A stretch of 64,000 nucleotides of DNA from Pachyseris speciosa (Eukaryota > Cnidaria > Anthozoa > Scleractinia > Pachyseridae), in assembly GCA_016490735.1 (NCBI GenBank), contig JAEMWC010000053.1, forward strand, positions 601,501-665,500, in the 5' to 3' direction. The notes under the pieces are model-generated. The model did not search any database. It was not told the DNA's origin and saw only the letters and a program-made list of their open reading frames with translations. Numbering within the stretch: position 1 is the stretch's first letter; each line of letters opens with the position of its first letter. Below are positions 9,037-19,320 of this stretch, piece after piece. The translations under genes were made by a program, and so were the position numbers.

Positions 9037-9999
9037 ATGGGTATATTTAACCACAAAATAGAACATATTAATGTGAAAGGTAAAGATGTAACTGGATTTA
9101 AATTAACAAAAGATGGGAACTATGATCTTGAAAACAAACGTTTGATAAATGTAAAACCCGGCAATGATGTTAATCATGTTGTTATTAAATCACAAGTTTC
9201 TGATATTGTTAGAGATAGTTTTTTAGATTTATGGGTTTCTGAATATATTAGATTATACTCAAAATGTGTTTATCAAATCGACAGAGTGAATAATAATTTT
9301 GTAGATATGAATGCAGGCAGAAAAGTTGAAACATTATATGATCTCTCAAATGAAGAAAATAATTCAACTCAATCAACTTTAAATTTAAGACCCACTGTTT
9401 ATACCAAGGCTGAGAAACATAATGGACGTTATTTTTTAAAGTTTAATGGATCACAGAGAATGATAAGTCAAATCAATTTAAATAATGATGCTGTTAATAT
9501 TTACATTGTTTATAAATTGAATTCAAATACAGGTGGAAATCCATGGAAAAATGGGCTTTTTGGTCATGATAATGGAGGTTATGATAAGTTTGTCAGCTAT
9601 TACAATGGTTCAAATTTAGTTGTAAGTGGTGTTGATCAATCAAATTGTGTATATTTTGGTCCAACAGAATCTATACAAAATTTCACAAAATTAGCAGATT
9701 ATTCCGTAAATGATTTAGGTCAAATTAATGTTTGGCATTGTTTATCTGTTTATTGGGATAATTTATCTTCTCCAAATACAGACAAAATTAAAATCTATTG
9801 GAACAAAAAACATATAGGAAGTTTTACATCTGCTAATAGAACCGGTAGTCAACAAATGACTTTTGGTGATTTAAATCCAAATTCCATCGCACCTTTAGAT
9901 AGTTGTATTATTTTTTTCTGTGTATACTTAGATTTTATATCAGATGAAAAAACAATTTTAGATCATCATCAAATTTTAATCCAACGATATAATATATGA
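9037..9999 (+). CDS. Short fibre protein with lectin/laminin-G-like head (320 aa)
   Basis: Residues 1-45 (MGIFN...GFKLTKDGNYDLENKRLINV) repeat the anchor of the upstream fibre, but the collagen-like run is reduced and the rest is different. Residues about 110-315 look like a concanavalin/laminin-G-like beta sandwich: YFLKFNGSQRM, VNIYIVYKLNSNTGG, INVWHCLSVYWDN, IKIYWNKKHIGSF. Such folds bind glycans or proteins. The protein is therefore probably a second, exchangeable receptor-binding fibre sharing the same capsid attachment. The frame is intact. Its stop TGA overlaps the next start in ATGA at 9996-9999. The fold is inferred from pattern only. Confidence 0.68.
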   Translation: MGIFNHKIEHINVKGKDVTGFKLTKDGNYDLENKRLINVKPGNDVNHVVIKSQVSDIVRDSFLDLWVSEYIRLYSKCVYQIDRVNNNFVDMNAGRKVETLYDLSNEENNSTQSTLNLRPTVYTKAEKHNGRYFLKFNGSQRMISQINLNNDAVNIYIVYKLNSNTGGNPWKNGLFGHDNGGYDKFVSYYNGSNLVVSGVDQSNCVYFGPTESIQNFTKLADYSVNDLGQINVWHCLSVYWDNLSSPNTDKIKIYWNKKHIGSFTSANRTGSQQMTFGDLNPNSIAPLDSCIIFFCVYLDFISDEKTILDHHQILIQRYNI

Positions 10000-10418
10000 T
10001 AGAAGACATAATTAAATACGTTAGCTATCTTTTTAATGAAACCAAACAACAACATTTTCATATTGATGACACAATATTGAAATCATGCCTAGTATACCAA
10101 TTTTTGTATTTAAAGCATTTCAAAACAATACTTCCAATTAACAACATTTTATATATTCATGATGATATAGGACTTATTGGTCCAGGAAATGGTTGTATTA
10201 CACTATTTTTTGAAAGAACACTTGGTTGGATTGATGTATTACACTCACATAGTATTCTCCACGATGCTTTTGGAAGATTCTATGATCGTCATTCATTAGA
10301 CCGAGGATATTGTTATGCCATACCAAAAAATGCAACATCAAAACTAATGAAAAGATCTCCATTATGTGGTCAAATCTCTGGATTAATTTATTGTATTCGC
10401 AAAAGAATTATAATATAA
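9996..10418 (+). CDS. Small protein with phospholipase-A2-like motifs (140 aa)
   Basis: Contains DDIGLIGPGNGCITLFF and, about 25 residues later, HSHSILHDAFGRFYD. The GPGN turn followed by a helix with HDxxxxxYD resembles the Ca-binding loop and the catalytic His-Asp helix of parvovirus/Polinton-type phospholipase A2 domains, which help virions breach endosomes. The usual extra Asp and disulfide Cys are not evident, so the enzyme call is tentative and it may be an unrelated conserved protein. The start overlaps ATAATATATG and the stop codon of the fibre gene. Its stop abuts the next gene. Confidence 0.45.
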   Translation: MIEDIIKYVSYLFNETKQQHFHIDDTILKSCLVYQFLYLKHFKTILPINNILYIHDDIGLIGPGNGCITLFFERTLGWIDVLHSHSILHDAFGRFYDRHSLDRGYCYAIPKNATSKLMKRSPLCGQISGLIYCIRKRIII

Positions 10419-10427
10419 ATGATATAT

Positions 10428-10916
10428 ATGATAAAACGTCGAAAAAGCGTATTCAAGTGGAACCATATTTCAGGTGAATTAACAGAAGACCAGATTAAGG
10501 AATTAAAAGCCTATTACCACACATATCACAGAAAGTGTTGGGCACACAAACAGGCGGTGAAACAGTTCAAAAAATGGAAATTACTGGGGAACTCATTGTC
10601 CATCATCTTTGCAACCGGGGGTCTCGCCACAAGCATAGCAACTGGTGGTGTTAGTTTGGTAGCCATCAGTACAGCAGCACTTTTGATACAAGGTTGGATG
10701 AAGCATAAAAACCTCGATCTCAAAATCCAAAATTGTACATATGCTTATCAAAGCTATCAACATCTACTCAATACCATAAAAGACATGATGAGAAGCGGTG
10801 ATTTCGAAGCGTCTAGCATCCAAGTCACAATGAAAAACATTGATGATTATGTGACTGACAACAGTCCTATTATCGATCAGTACCTACTAAAATACGATGA
10901 AAAATTCACTGTCTAA
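10428..10916 (+). CDS. Membrane-segment protein of Polinton-like element (about 162 aa)
   Basis: Basic N-terminus (KRRKSVFKW), a helix with KELKAYYHTYHRKCW, then a hydrophobic Gly/Ala-rich hairpin (LLGNSLSIIFATGGLATSIA and TGGVSLVAISTAALLIQGW) that could span a membrane twice. The C-terminus has YAYQSYQHLLNTIKDMMRSG and DDYVTDNSPIIDQYLLKY. I have an impression of the same C-terminal block in other cnidarian elements, but the function is unknown. Two candidate starts exist, 10419 and 10428. The second follows ATATATG exactly and is preferred. The end overlaps the oppositely directed gene by 11 bases. Confidence 0.6.
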   Translation: MIKRRKSVFKWNHISGELTEDQIKELKAYYHTYHRKCWAHKQAVKQFKKWKLLGNSLSIIFATGGLATSIATGGVSLVAISTAALLIQGWMKHKNLDLKIQNCTYAYQSYQHLLNTIKDMMRSGDFEASSIQVTMKNIDDYVTDNSPIIDQYLLKYDEKFTV

Positions 10917-11469
10917 TAATACGAATAATCATATCAAATCTCAACAATATAATTTCAACCCAATATCTATTATAAAAATTAAGCGTCTTTTTTGAATTAA
11001 TAATAATTATATTCTCATAGGGAAGACCAAGCATTAAAAATATTTGCTTAAGGACAAATTTAGTACTTATCATCCTTTTACGATTCTTATTCACTAAAGG
11101 AAGGGCTTTGTCTATCTCTTCGAATATTTTTAATATTTTACCGCTATCTTTCAGAGAAATTTGAAATCTATTCTCACAACATATACTATTTATCATATTT
11201 TCAATATGATACTTCCGATGATATACTGATTTCCGTCGTATCCTATATATATTATCATAAAACTCAACATACTCTTTAACATAATCATAACCATGAACTG
11301 AACCACAATTAAGACAAACATTTTCACCATTATTATTAAACATTTTCTGATTACTACAGCAAGACACTGCTACACTACTGACAACTTCTACCAATTGCTG
11401 ATCACAAAAAGGACATTCCGACTCTCCCATTTCCTTCAATTCATTGTGAATTACTGAATTACAACTCAT
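10906..11469 (-). CDS. Zinc-ribbon protein, VLTF3-like late transcription factor (187 aa)
   Basis: Cys pairs CPFC near residue 20 and VCLNCGSVHGYDY near residue 55 form a TFIIB-like ribbon. YRIRRKSVYHRKYHIENMI follows, then LKQIFLMLGLPYENI and a Tyr/Trp-containing C-terminal helix. Zinc ribbon, a Y.RK.H segment and a helical C-terminus match the VLTF3-type late transcription factors of large DNA viruses and of some Polinton-like elements. It would switch on the late arm genes that share the TATATG start motif. The ATG follows AATAGTATAGA, a variant of that motif. It is convergent with, and overlaps, the membrane gene. The frame is intact. Confidence 0.65.
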   Translation of the reverse strand: MSCNSVIHNELKEMGESECPFCDQQLVEVVSSVAVSCCSNQKMFNNNGENVCLNCGSVHGYDYVKEYVEFYDNIYRIRRKSVYHRKYHIENMINSICCENRFQISLKDSGKILKIFEEIDKALPLVNKNRKRMISTKFVLKQIFLMLGLPYENIIIINSKKTLNFYNRYWVEIILLRFDMIIRIIRQ

Positions 11470-11645
11470 TCTATACTATTATATGAGATATTAATTATAA
11501 ACCATCTGATGACGTCACGGCACAGCAGTGCCGGTCAGAGATCATGCGACCGTCTCGTGACTTAGAATAATAGCTATAGGCGATGACTCATTTCCTGTTT
11601 TTCCGAGAAAGTCACGCTTGGTGATTTTCCGAGAAATTCATTTCA
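11470..11645. other. Presumed right edge of the virus-like element
   Basis: Coding density stops at 11,469. This stretch includes ATGACGTCACGG and other non-coding sequence. A terminal inverted repeat should lie here if the element is complete, but its partner would be left of the window, so I cannot place the boundary. Confidence 0.35.
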
Positions 11646-11750
11646 AAAATATGGAATCAGAATACGGGCACACTTTTAATCAAAATACGGAATCAGAATA
11701 CGAGCACACTTTTGGGAAAACATATAAATCAAAATATGAGACCAGAATAT
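11646..11750 (+). repeat. Three-copy tandem repeat, about 40-bp unit
   Basis: Three imperfect copies of AAAATAYGGAATCAGAATAC followed by GAGCACACTTTT (the third is truncated) lie just right of the virus-like element. Confidence 0.7.
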
Positions 11751-11752
11751 GG

Positions 11753-11829
11753 TGAGTAGTATAGAGTTGGGTTTGGTAAGAGCACAATTTGAAAAAGTGT
11801 GCTCGTACCCCCAACTCCTATACTACTGG
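11753..11829. repeat. Inverted repeat at the 3' edge of a Tc1-like relic
   Basis: AGTAGTATAGAGTTGGG and a downstream CCCAACTCCTATACTACT pair as an imperfect hairpin, with GCACA/TGTGC in the arm. It lies where the transposase relic is truncated and may be a residual terminal repeat. Confidence 0.55.
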
Positions 11830-12590
11830 TTCAATGCGATGACCGTGGTGGAAGCCACAATTATTCATCACCACGCCGTCTCCCCGCTCAAGAACTACAC
11901 TCCCGTCAGCTCGATGCTCTTGAAGAATTTCGTCAAAGACTGTTAGCATTTCAAATCCATTATATGGACCGTCCAGCATATTGTAAAAATCAACGCCCAA
12001 AAATGAAAGCAAAAGATTTGTAGTAAAATTTGCATTAGACGCCTAGCGCTGAATTTCGAAAGCAGCCTGTCCTAGTGGCGCTCTCCCGTAGTTTCTGTAC
12101 CCTGCAGTTTTGCTTACGCTGGATTCGTCAAAGAAATGCAGGGTCGTTGGGTTGATGTTAACTAATTCAGTAAGAAAATCATTAATAGCTGCTGTTGCTT
12201 CAGGGGCTGTAGATTCGAGTGGAATAGTCGTAAGCTTCTTTTTCTTCATTACAAGTTCCTTGCGAATGACCTTGTTGATTTGTGATACGCTAGGTAGATT
12301 GCAGGATGAACCAACCCATCAAGTACAAGCCTCTGTTGTAATTCGGTCGAGTAAGTGCTCGGTTTCGTTATTTTTTGTACCTCTATATACTCAACGACTT
12401 GTTCATTGATTTTGGGATTAGTAAAGCCAACTCTAATACCTCTGAGGGATGCATTTTGTTCATTGTAACGGTCTATCACTTTCTGTACAAAACCGGGGCT
12501 CGAACGAATTTCCCGTGCGATTTGACGGTTTCCAAATCCATCATGATAAAGGTCCAACACTCCTTCTGTCTACATTGCAGGTAGGGCTCT
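11818..12590 (-). pseudogene. Decayed Tc1/mariner (IS630-type DDE) transposase
   Basis: Three minus-strand segments align in order with Tc1-like transposases. An N-terminal helix-turn-helix (YHDGFGNRQIAREIRSS) is followed by a KPSTYSTELQQRL linker. Next comes the first catalytic Asp region (TLHFFDESSV), then SVVLERGDGVVMNNCGFHHG. In the last block the family normally has Asp in the VVMDNCGFHHG position; here it is Asn, so the second catalytic residue is lost. Frameshifts separate the segments and the C-terminal catalytic acidic residue is missing because the copy ends at 11,818. It is inactive. Confidence 0.85.
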
Positions 12591-13869
12591 TCCATTATCA
12601 AAGCTTCCACCATACCTATTCAGTCTCAGTTGAACATCAGCTAGGGTAAAATAGTATAAAAATATAATTTCGTTTGCGAAACAGCTGTCAGGTCGTAAAA
12701 AGAAAAAAACGGCACGTCAAGCAAACCCGAGTTCAAATATTTTAGAAAAGCAGTTTGAACTCGAGTGTGTACCATTGTAGAACTCTTGGTCAATATTTCA
12801 GTATATATTTCACAACCGTGAGCTTTTAAATGTCCAGCGCGTTAGTCATATTTGGTTTCCCGCCGAATTCTATCCCGCCCGCATCAACTCGTGAAAACTA
12901 TGTCAAAAACATGTCATAAAAATGTCAAAAAAAAAACTGTCTGGGTGTTCCTGACAGTACCGCGCGCAGCATTGTAATTAGATTCAAAATTTATTTTCCT
13001 CGATACTACGATTTAGGAGGTAACTCAATATTTGGTATAAACTATAGTATAAGTCTAGTAGCGTTCTATCAAGGATGCTGTTCTCTGATTGGCTACGCTA
13101 CTCGCAATCTATACTGTGATAGATAGTGAGTAGCGGTTGTCAACAAAATGGCGGCCGCTTCTTTTCGTTTTCGAAGCGTCTGCGAGGAGAATTTAGATAA
13201 TTTGCTTGTTTAGTTTTCAACGCATAGTAGATTTATACTAAAACGATTAGATTATTCGCTCTCAATTTCTATGCGTGATAGCCTGATTCGGGCTGCGCCC
13301 TCATCAGCTATCACGCGATAGAAATCTCGAGCTCATAGTCTAATTGTTAATTACAAAGAATCTTGAACTAGTTCTTTAAGTCATTTGCTCTTCCGATTTT
13401 ACAATTCACCGTTATTTTGATAAGCAACCGCAAACCACGTCAAATCATTTCCCTCGGTGAATATATCGATAAAGACTTCAAGTTGAACTGATGACCAGAT
13501 AACAAAGACTGCCTCTTAAAAATTCATTTCAGTGTGACGGAAATAAAATGGCAAAGTTTACATAAATCTTTCCATAGGTGGTGGCAACGTAGTAAGAAAT
13601 CCGTCCTCAAATTGGTTCTTGAATTTTTGTGATTCATTTTTTCTTATTCCATTGTTGTTTTGAGATCTTATTTGCTAACCAAGCCAATAGTTATGTGATT
13701 ACAAAGAACAACGTCTTATGCAAAACTCATGAGAAAGCCTTCAAAATTGCTAAAGTAAATTGCAAATTTTTTCACTCGCTCCTTGCAGCCACATTGGAGG
13801 AATACTAATATTTGCCGAATAACTCAGTACGGAATATCGCACAGCGCTGAGAGTTTAGCATGTTGTTTA
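12591..13869. other. Non-coding, no gene seen
   Basis: Nothing protein-coding is convincing. It contains a short inverted repeat GAGTTCAAA/TTTGAACTC (about 12,730-12,763) and the strong hairpin listed separately. Confidence 0.6.
13273..13316. repeat. Perfect 9-bp-stem hairpin with tandem G-A mismatches
   Basis: GCGTGATAG at 13,273-13,281 pairs with CTATCACGC at 13,308-13,316. Inside, CTGAT/ATCAG, a GA/GA internal mismatch and GGGC/GCCC extend the stem on the minus strand. It is a highly stable RNA or DNA hairpin, of a kind often carried by coral dispersed repeats. Confidence 0.75.
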
Positions 13870-14090
13870 TTTAATATATAGATTTAGCCAAGCCTAAAAC
13901 CGGAGCTCAACGATTTTTTTTTTTTACTGGTCAGTTTTGAACAACTTCTCATGGCTTTCGTTGCGCCAATATTTTATGTTTAGAGCAGTCAACAGGAATT
14001 GGCCGCGGCTCAAAAACCTTAAAACGTTACAAAAAACAATACACGACCCCTACGTTTGTTCCAAAACAAATTTAATGAGAAAATACAATC

Positions 14091-14395
14091 AAACATTTTC
14101 ATCCAACATCGTGTTGGACGATCATGTTTGCCCATTTAGCCTCCTCCCTCGACAGTGCATTTAAATGGCTTCCCATGTTTGATCTACATTGTTTTAATAG
14201 CCACCCCAAACATACAAATCGTGCACAGCCGGTAGAAAGCAACCAAATGAACCACACATCGTCGAAACTTTCAGCGATAATACGCAAAAATCGTTCTGTG
14301 GACTCACTTTGTCCGGTGTTTGGTCAAACATTGTTTGTGCGTTTAGGCACCCAACGCTATCTTTGACAAACACGATGTTGGATGAAAATGTTTGA
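14091..14395. repeat. Inner inverted-repeat element of family A
   Basis: CAAACATTTTCATCCAACAT at 14,091-14,110 is matched inverted by ATGTTGGATGAAAATGTTTG near 14,374-14,393. The ~300-bp unit also contains subterminal copies of TGTTTG. A homologous unit lies near 39,715-40,060. It behaves like a MITE. Confidence 0.7.
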
Positions 14396-15624
14396 TCTTT
14401 TAGCCGGGGCTCAATAAAAAATATATTTCCTAGTAAGTTAAAACTATGCTAAGCAATTTTGACAGAAGCTTAAAAGTCCTAGAAAAGAGAAAAAGGAAAA
14501 CAAACCTGATAGTTTGGATAAGTAATCGCATGGGGCCGAGTATAATTAAGGCCATCACTTGTGTTTTCAGAAGCTGCTGAAATTGCCCTCGTCGGGAGAA
14601 AGACAATTAAGTAAAACTAAACCTTAATTTTACGAGGAATTATTGAGATTACGTGTTAATAATATAAGGCAAACGTTTGGCAACACTGTTGAAAAACCGC
14701 CGTCGAAAAAGTCAGACAAGCGGAGTAAAAACAGTCCATCGCTTGCAAGCAAAACAACAACACAAAACAATTCAACTAGCTATTTCTTCGCGTCCAAAAC
14801 GAGTAGAAATGATTGTCATTTATCTTCAGTCGAGAGAAAAATACATGTTTCATTCCTGAACAACAGTAACAACGATTAACAAGGACCAAACGTTAAGCTT
14901 CAATTTAAGTTATTTAATTCACCTGTGTTGCAGAACTATCCACCACTTGAAAATACGCATCCACTTTAATAAAACACGCATCTACAAAAATAGCAAACGG
15001 TTTGTCCAAAGAAAGCACTTCTTCCACCAAATTTGAGCTACTTGTTCCTCCCATTAATGCCGGTGAACTGTTAAGTGACCTATCTTGGTTCAAGATGCCG
15101 CGGTAAAGTGAAAGCCCTTGAAGCGTTAAATCATTTTGTTTTACAACCACACAATCCGGGCGCCGTGCAAGTCATCAGGAAAAGCTCAAAAAATCTTTTG
15201 CTTTTCAATTTTATCAGTTGAAAATTCACCTTCGGGAGTATCTTTAAAGTAGTTCTCGATTTTTATGTCTTTTAAGCGAATTAAAAGACAAAATTCGAAA
15301 ATGAAGTTGTTTTGCTGAAAATGAAGAAACCAACTGAATTGAAATCTCTAGTCGCAGAAAGCGCGCGAAAAATTAAGCCTCGTTTTCCTTTGGGAGTCTC
15401 GTTTTAGTTAAGTTAACCTGGCTTGAGCCTGCGATCCAACCGAAAACCAGTACCTGGTCAGCGGTCAACAGCAAACCTCGACCAGCTCTCCCGCGATATG
15501 GTCAGGCGATATGGCCAGCGGATAGCTTGTTTGACAGGTGTCAATTGAGGATAACATGGCTGTACAGTATCGAAGATGTACGCTGTAAACTAGCTGGTTA
15601 CCTGGAGTATTACCGCCATGTTGG

Positions 15625-15633
15625 ATGATGATA

Positions 15634-15672
<39 letters not shown>

Positions 15673-15728
15673 ATTATTATTATTATTAATTATTATTGGG
15701 CAACTCCGTCGTCGTCGTCGTCGTCGTG
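15625..15728. repeat. Compound microsatellite (GAT)n, (TTA)n, (GTC)n
   Basis: Runs of GAT/ATG, TTA and GTC triplets are adjacent; the inverted copy at 38,607-38,690 has the matching CGT/ATA runs. Confidence 0.85.
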
Positions 15729-16099
15729 AGGTGACACCCAAGAGCAATAACGTTAGCAGTTCACGGGTTCCTAATGTATATATTTAGCCAAGCCTAAAAG
15801 CGGAGCTCCAGAATTATTCAGCCTCACCTAATAAGAGGATGCCAGAATAAGAATAAAGCAATACAGTAACTCATATTAAAGTACTATGGTGTGCTGGGCC
15901 ATACAAACCCTAAGAGTCAAGGGTAGGGGAGTGACTGTTGGTCTAGAGTACTCATAAATGTTATGAAAGGTTAAAACTACTTAACTTGAAGTTGACTTTT
16001 AATAGTTAATGTTTACTTATATTCATTTGGCAATAGTATTTATTTTGAAATTTAAGTATAAGTACAATGTAATAATATAATTTATTTTTTTATCTGAAG

Positions 16100-16860
16100 T
16101 ATCTCATCGTGCCGGAATTCGAAATCCTTGAATCTGATTGGCTAATAATGTACTCTTAACCGGTTCAGCCTTTTTCCATCGCGGGAAATTCGCGGGAAAT
16201 CTTGAAGTATTTTTTTTTTACTACGGCGCGACGAAGCGTTGGATTTTTCCTCTTAAAATGCACCCTTTCGCTTACTAAACTTTGCAAAGCGAAGGCATAA
16301 CATCATCAGTAATAGAGTAAAACCCATTGTTATTTCTCAAAAAGGCGAGTATTCACTTGATTGTGCTGACAATACTACTGGTTTGATGTTTTTAGACTAA
16401 CTGCAGAGCAGACTTTTGAACTCAGTTTTTCGGTTGACATCCGTTATTTTCTTTGGAGTTCTATTTTCTAATCTCGTTCACTTTGCTTCATTTTAGAAAT
16501 TATGATTTGTAGCGAAAATGGTCAAACAAACACATCGCAACGCTGTGTAGTTTGCATCAAATAAAACGTCAACAAGTTTTTCTTGGGTAGTTTTCTTATT
16601 TTACCATGATTGATTTGTAAAGGTTTTGAAGGAGAGCAAAGATAAGTAGTTGAAATAATTAGATGTGAAGGCAGAGACTGACATGTTGAAGTATTTTCAC
16701 TAAATTTATTCCTCCTGTTTTAACAACTTTCGTTAAAACCGAATTTGAAGGCCGGTGTGATTTCATTTTTACTGAAGCGAAAAGATAGCAATATTTTTTT
16801 TATGTTATGTTATGTTATGTTGGTTGATTTATCTCTCTGCCCTCTGTGAAATATCACTGT
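16100..16860 (+). repeat. Dispersed repeat, copy at 44.66-45.2 kb
   Basis: Shares, in direct orientation, a series of blocks such as GGCGAGTATTCA, TTTCTTTGGA followed by TTCTATTTTC, and AATCTCGTTCA with 44,655-45,205. The contexts are AT-rich and neither copy codes. A short TATGT microsatellite lies at 16,800-16,821. Confidence 0.65.
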
Positions 16861-17548
16861 TTGTTTCTCATTATGTTTATTGCTCCAAGATATATTTCTT
16901 TATAAGTTCTGTTTTATCGTTTATCTGCCATTTTTTCTGAGATTATATTTTCGGACGGCTTTTTTATAAGCTAAATTAGAACTGTTACAGTGCAACATAG
17001 CGAGCGTAGTTATCCTTGTTCGTGTTCAGAAAAAAAGCAGAAAAAATAAATCTGTAATTCACCGGCTAAGGTCGGTCCATATAGGGAAAAACTGTTTCCG
17101 AGGTCTTGAGTACGGCCCAAGTATGTCAATTAAACCTAAGAAGTTCTTAAGTTCCTCAACAACAAACAACAACAACAACATGCTGTATTTCCCCATTAGT
17201 GACATTACAGACATTTAATCAGTTAAATAAAAAGAAAAAATAGGGGACTGGCTACCTGAAATAACCATAAAGTTAAAGAGGGCAGGCAGTCAGTTTAACA
17301 AAAGTGATCATGCTAATTTAGGTCGGTACACAAACAGATACAAATGCACATACACAAACATGTAACAAACCGTGAGCAGAAATAAGATTATGGAGAGAGA
17401 AAATACTGTAAAATAGAAAGGAGAAAACTAGAGTTAAAAAGGGTATGACAAAAATATTAAGATACGGTGAAAGTTATAGATAGTGCAAAACAGTTTTACA
17501 AATCTAATATTAGAGACGATTCCTAATATCCTTCAAAATATTGTTCTT

Positions 17549-18260
17549 TTAACCTTTTGTATCACCGTCAAGGGAATTCCAAATAGATGGGCCTATGAAC
17601 CGAATGTTTAATTTACCATAGTTAGTTCTTACATAGGGAAGATAGTAAGACTGTTTTGCTGCAAATCTGGTATTGTATTTATGAATATCAATTACTCTAG
17701 TGAAGAAGAAATGAAAGGTAGTAGGAAGGAGTTGATTATAAAATTTGTACCTAAAAATAGCAACATAAAATGTAACAAGATCATAGAACTTAATTACCTG
17801 AAGAGATTTGAACAAGGGGCCAGAATGAGTGTCGAACTGGGAAAAAGTGATATTGCGCATTAATATATTGCTTTCTTTTTGAAGTGTAAATACAGGTTTA
17901 AGAATTGATTCGTATACGTTACCCCAAACAATAATACCGTAAGTCAAAAAAGGATAGATTAACGCGTAATATAATTTAGCCAAAACGCTTATGTCAACAA
18001 AGAGTCTTACTTTCTATAAAATGCCAATACTTCTTCTAAGTTTTTTTAGCTATAAAGTCAACTTGCTTTTTCCAGCTAAGGTGTAAATCAATTTGTATGC
18101 CAAGATATTTGATACAATACTCTCTTTTCAGTTGCTTATTGCATGAGAGGAGATTAAACATAGAGTCCTTTAATTTTCTTTGTGGTGGATGGAAAAGTAT
18201 AAAATTTGATTTTTCTATATTCAAAGTGAGTTTGTTGGCACAAAGCCAGGTATGAATGTT
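17549..18260 (-). pseudogene. LINE (non-LTR) reverse-transcriptase C-terminal fragment
   Basis: Upstream, 18,036-18,240 encodes LTLNIEKSNFILFHPPQRK and KYLGIQIDLHLSWKKQVDFI, the palm/thumb junction and YLGI..D..L.W block of non-LTR reverse transcriptases. Downstream, 17,549-17,983 encodes KLYYALIYPFLTYGIIVWGN and the C-terminal NTRFAA...NIRFIGPSIWNSL. The two pieces are in different frames. The catalytic domain and endonuclease are absent, so it is a 5'-truncated relic, typical of LINE insertions. Confidence 0.82.
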
Positions 18261-19289
18261 AGTTAATACTAAGTTTATGTTAGTTTGGAGTATCTGGAGA
18301 CTTTTATGCTTTAGAATAAATTAGCATCATCTGCAAATAAATGAAAATTAAAAAGTTCTGAGGAATGGTGAAAGTCATTGATATATAATAGAAACTATGT
18401 TATCAAGGAAATAGTTATTGTAATATTTCCTCTTAGATATTAATGAGAAGATGATTTAATTTATTCCTATTTACATTTCTTTTCTGAATGAAAGATGGTG
18501 TCAATTACATATGACAAAGTTCATTGATTACCATCATCATGTTTTAAGACGATCATCCAAAAGGACATTTCATGTTCCCAAAAGGGAATTATTTGCATCC
18601 AAAAGAACATTTGGCATTCCCAAATATAAATTAACAGTGTCCAATGGGACACTTGTTCTCACTCACAAGATAATTATTTGCAACCAAAGGAGCATTATTC
18701 CCTCCAAAAAGAGCATAATTAAGACGACTATTCATCGGCAAGCACAGTGCATGAAGCAACTGATGTTGTTTGGTTGCACAACAAACTCTTTTATTCAGAT
18801 CATTCTTCAGCTGAATTAGTCAAACGGCCTAGACAAAGCTCGAAGTAAAAACACTTGACAGATTGCAGAAGAGCTGTGACTGCGTGGTGGAGCAAAACGT
18901 TGAAGCAAGCACATGGAAGATCCAATTTGTAGTAGATTACATTTGGTTGCATGCTTCTTTGTTGCCTTTGTTATTGTTTAAATGCACAACACTAGTTTTA
19001 ATACACGACGCAGTCGTTTTTAAATAAAGGATCTTGAATTGACTTGATCATTTGCAGAATAGAATGTAGTTCTTTCTTTAATTATTAGAATGACTCTGTT
19101 TTCCCAGTTACGCCACTGCCCTTCCTGCCGGCAAAACACAAGCCCAAACACTTTTTAGTTATTAATAATCGAATACTGGGCATTTGTTTGATGCCGCAAA
19201 AGGTAATTAACCATGGTGTATATATAAGGATTAAAGGCAATAAGTCATCAAAGCAAAAGTGCTGGTAGCCAGTGTTATCCACCTTAATT

Positions 19290-19320
<31 letters not shown>

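Larger units (their letters stand above)
611..11480. promoter_or_regulatory. Recurrent TA[A/G]TATATG start motif across the element
   Basis: The bases ending in the start ATG are ATAATATATG at 1953, 3427 (both minus) and 9996 (plus). They are ATAGTATATG at 3699 and 4495 (minus), TTGTATATG at 5323 (minus), TTACATATG at 5372, and TTATATG at 6023 and 9037. ATATATG lies at 10428, and TATATAATG at 613 and AATAGTATAGAATG at 11469 on the minus strand. The motif occurs in both orientations, always at a start, which indicates a viral promoter/initiator with almost no 5' leader. Confidence 0.7.
13870..15815 (+). mobile_element. Dispersed repeat family A, first copy
   Basis: About 1.9 kb is repeated in inverted orientation at 38.5-40.1 kb. 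Both ends of this copy carry TTTAGCCAAGCCTAAAA followed by GCGGAGCTC-like sequence (13,884 and 15,780). Inside lies an exon-like minus-strand segment (14,914-15,150) with LTLQGLSLYRGIL and LMGGTSSSNLVEEVLSLDKP, also found in the second copy. The same family end recurs near 37,560 and 40,990. I do not recognise the protein. The arrangement suggests a non-autonomous or decayed DNA transposon or a repeated gene fragment. Confidence 0.6.

Noticed and set aside
13273..13316. Second hammerhead ribozyme (minus strand CTGATGA...GAA)
   Set aside because: CTGAT pairs with the following ATCAG, so the element is a simple long hairpin with tandem G-A mismatches. There is no GAAA, stem III or cleavage triplet.
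14643..14879. Basic Ser/Lys-rich proteins on the plus strand
   Set aside because: Overlapping frames of similar quality, no start context, and located inside a dispersed repeat.
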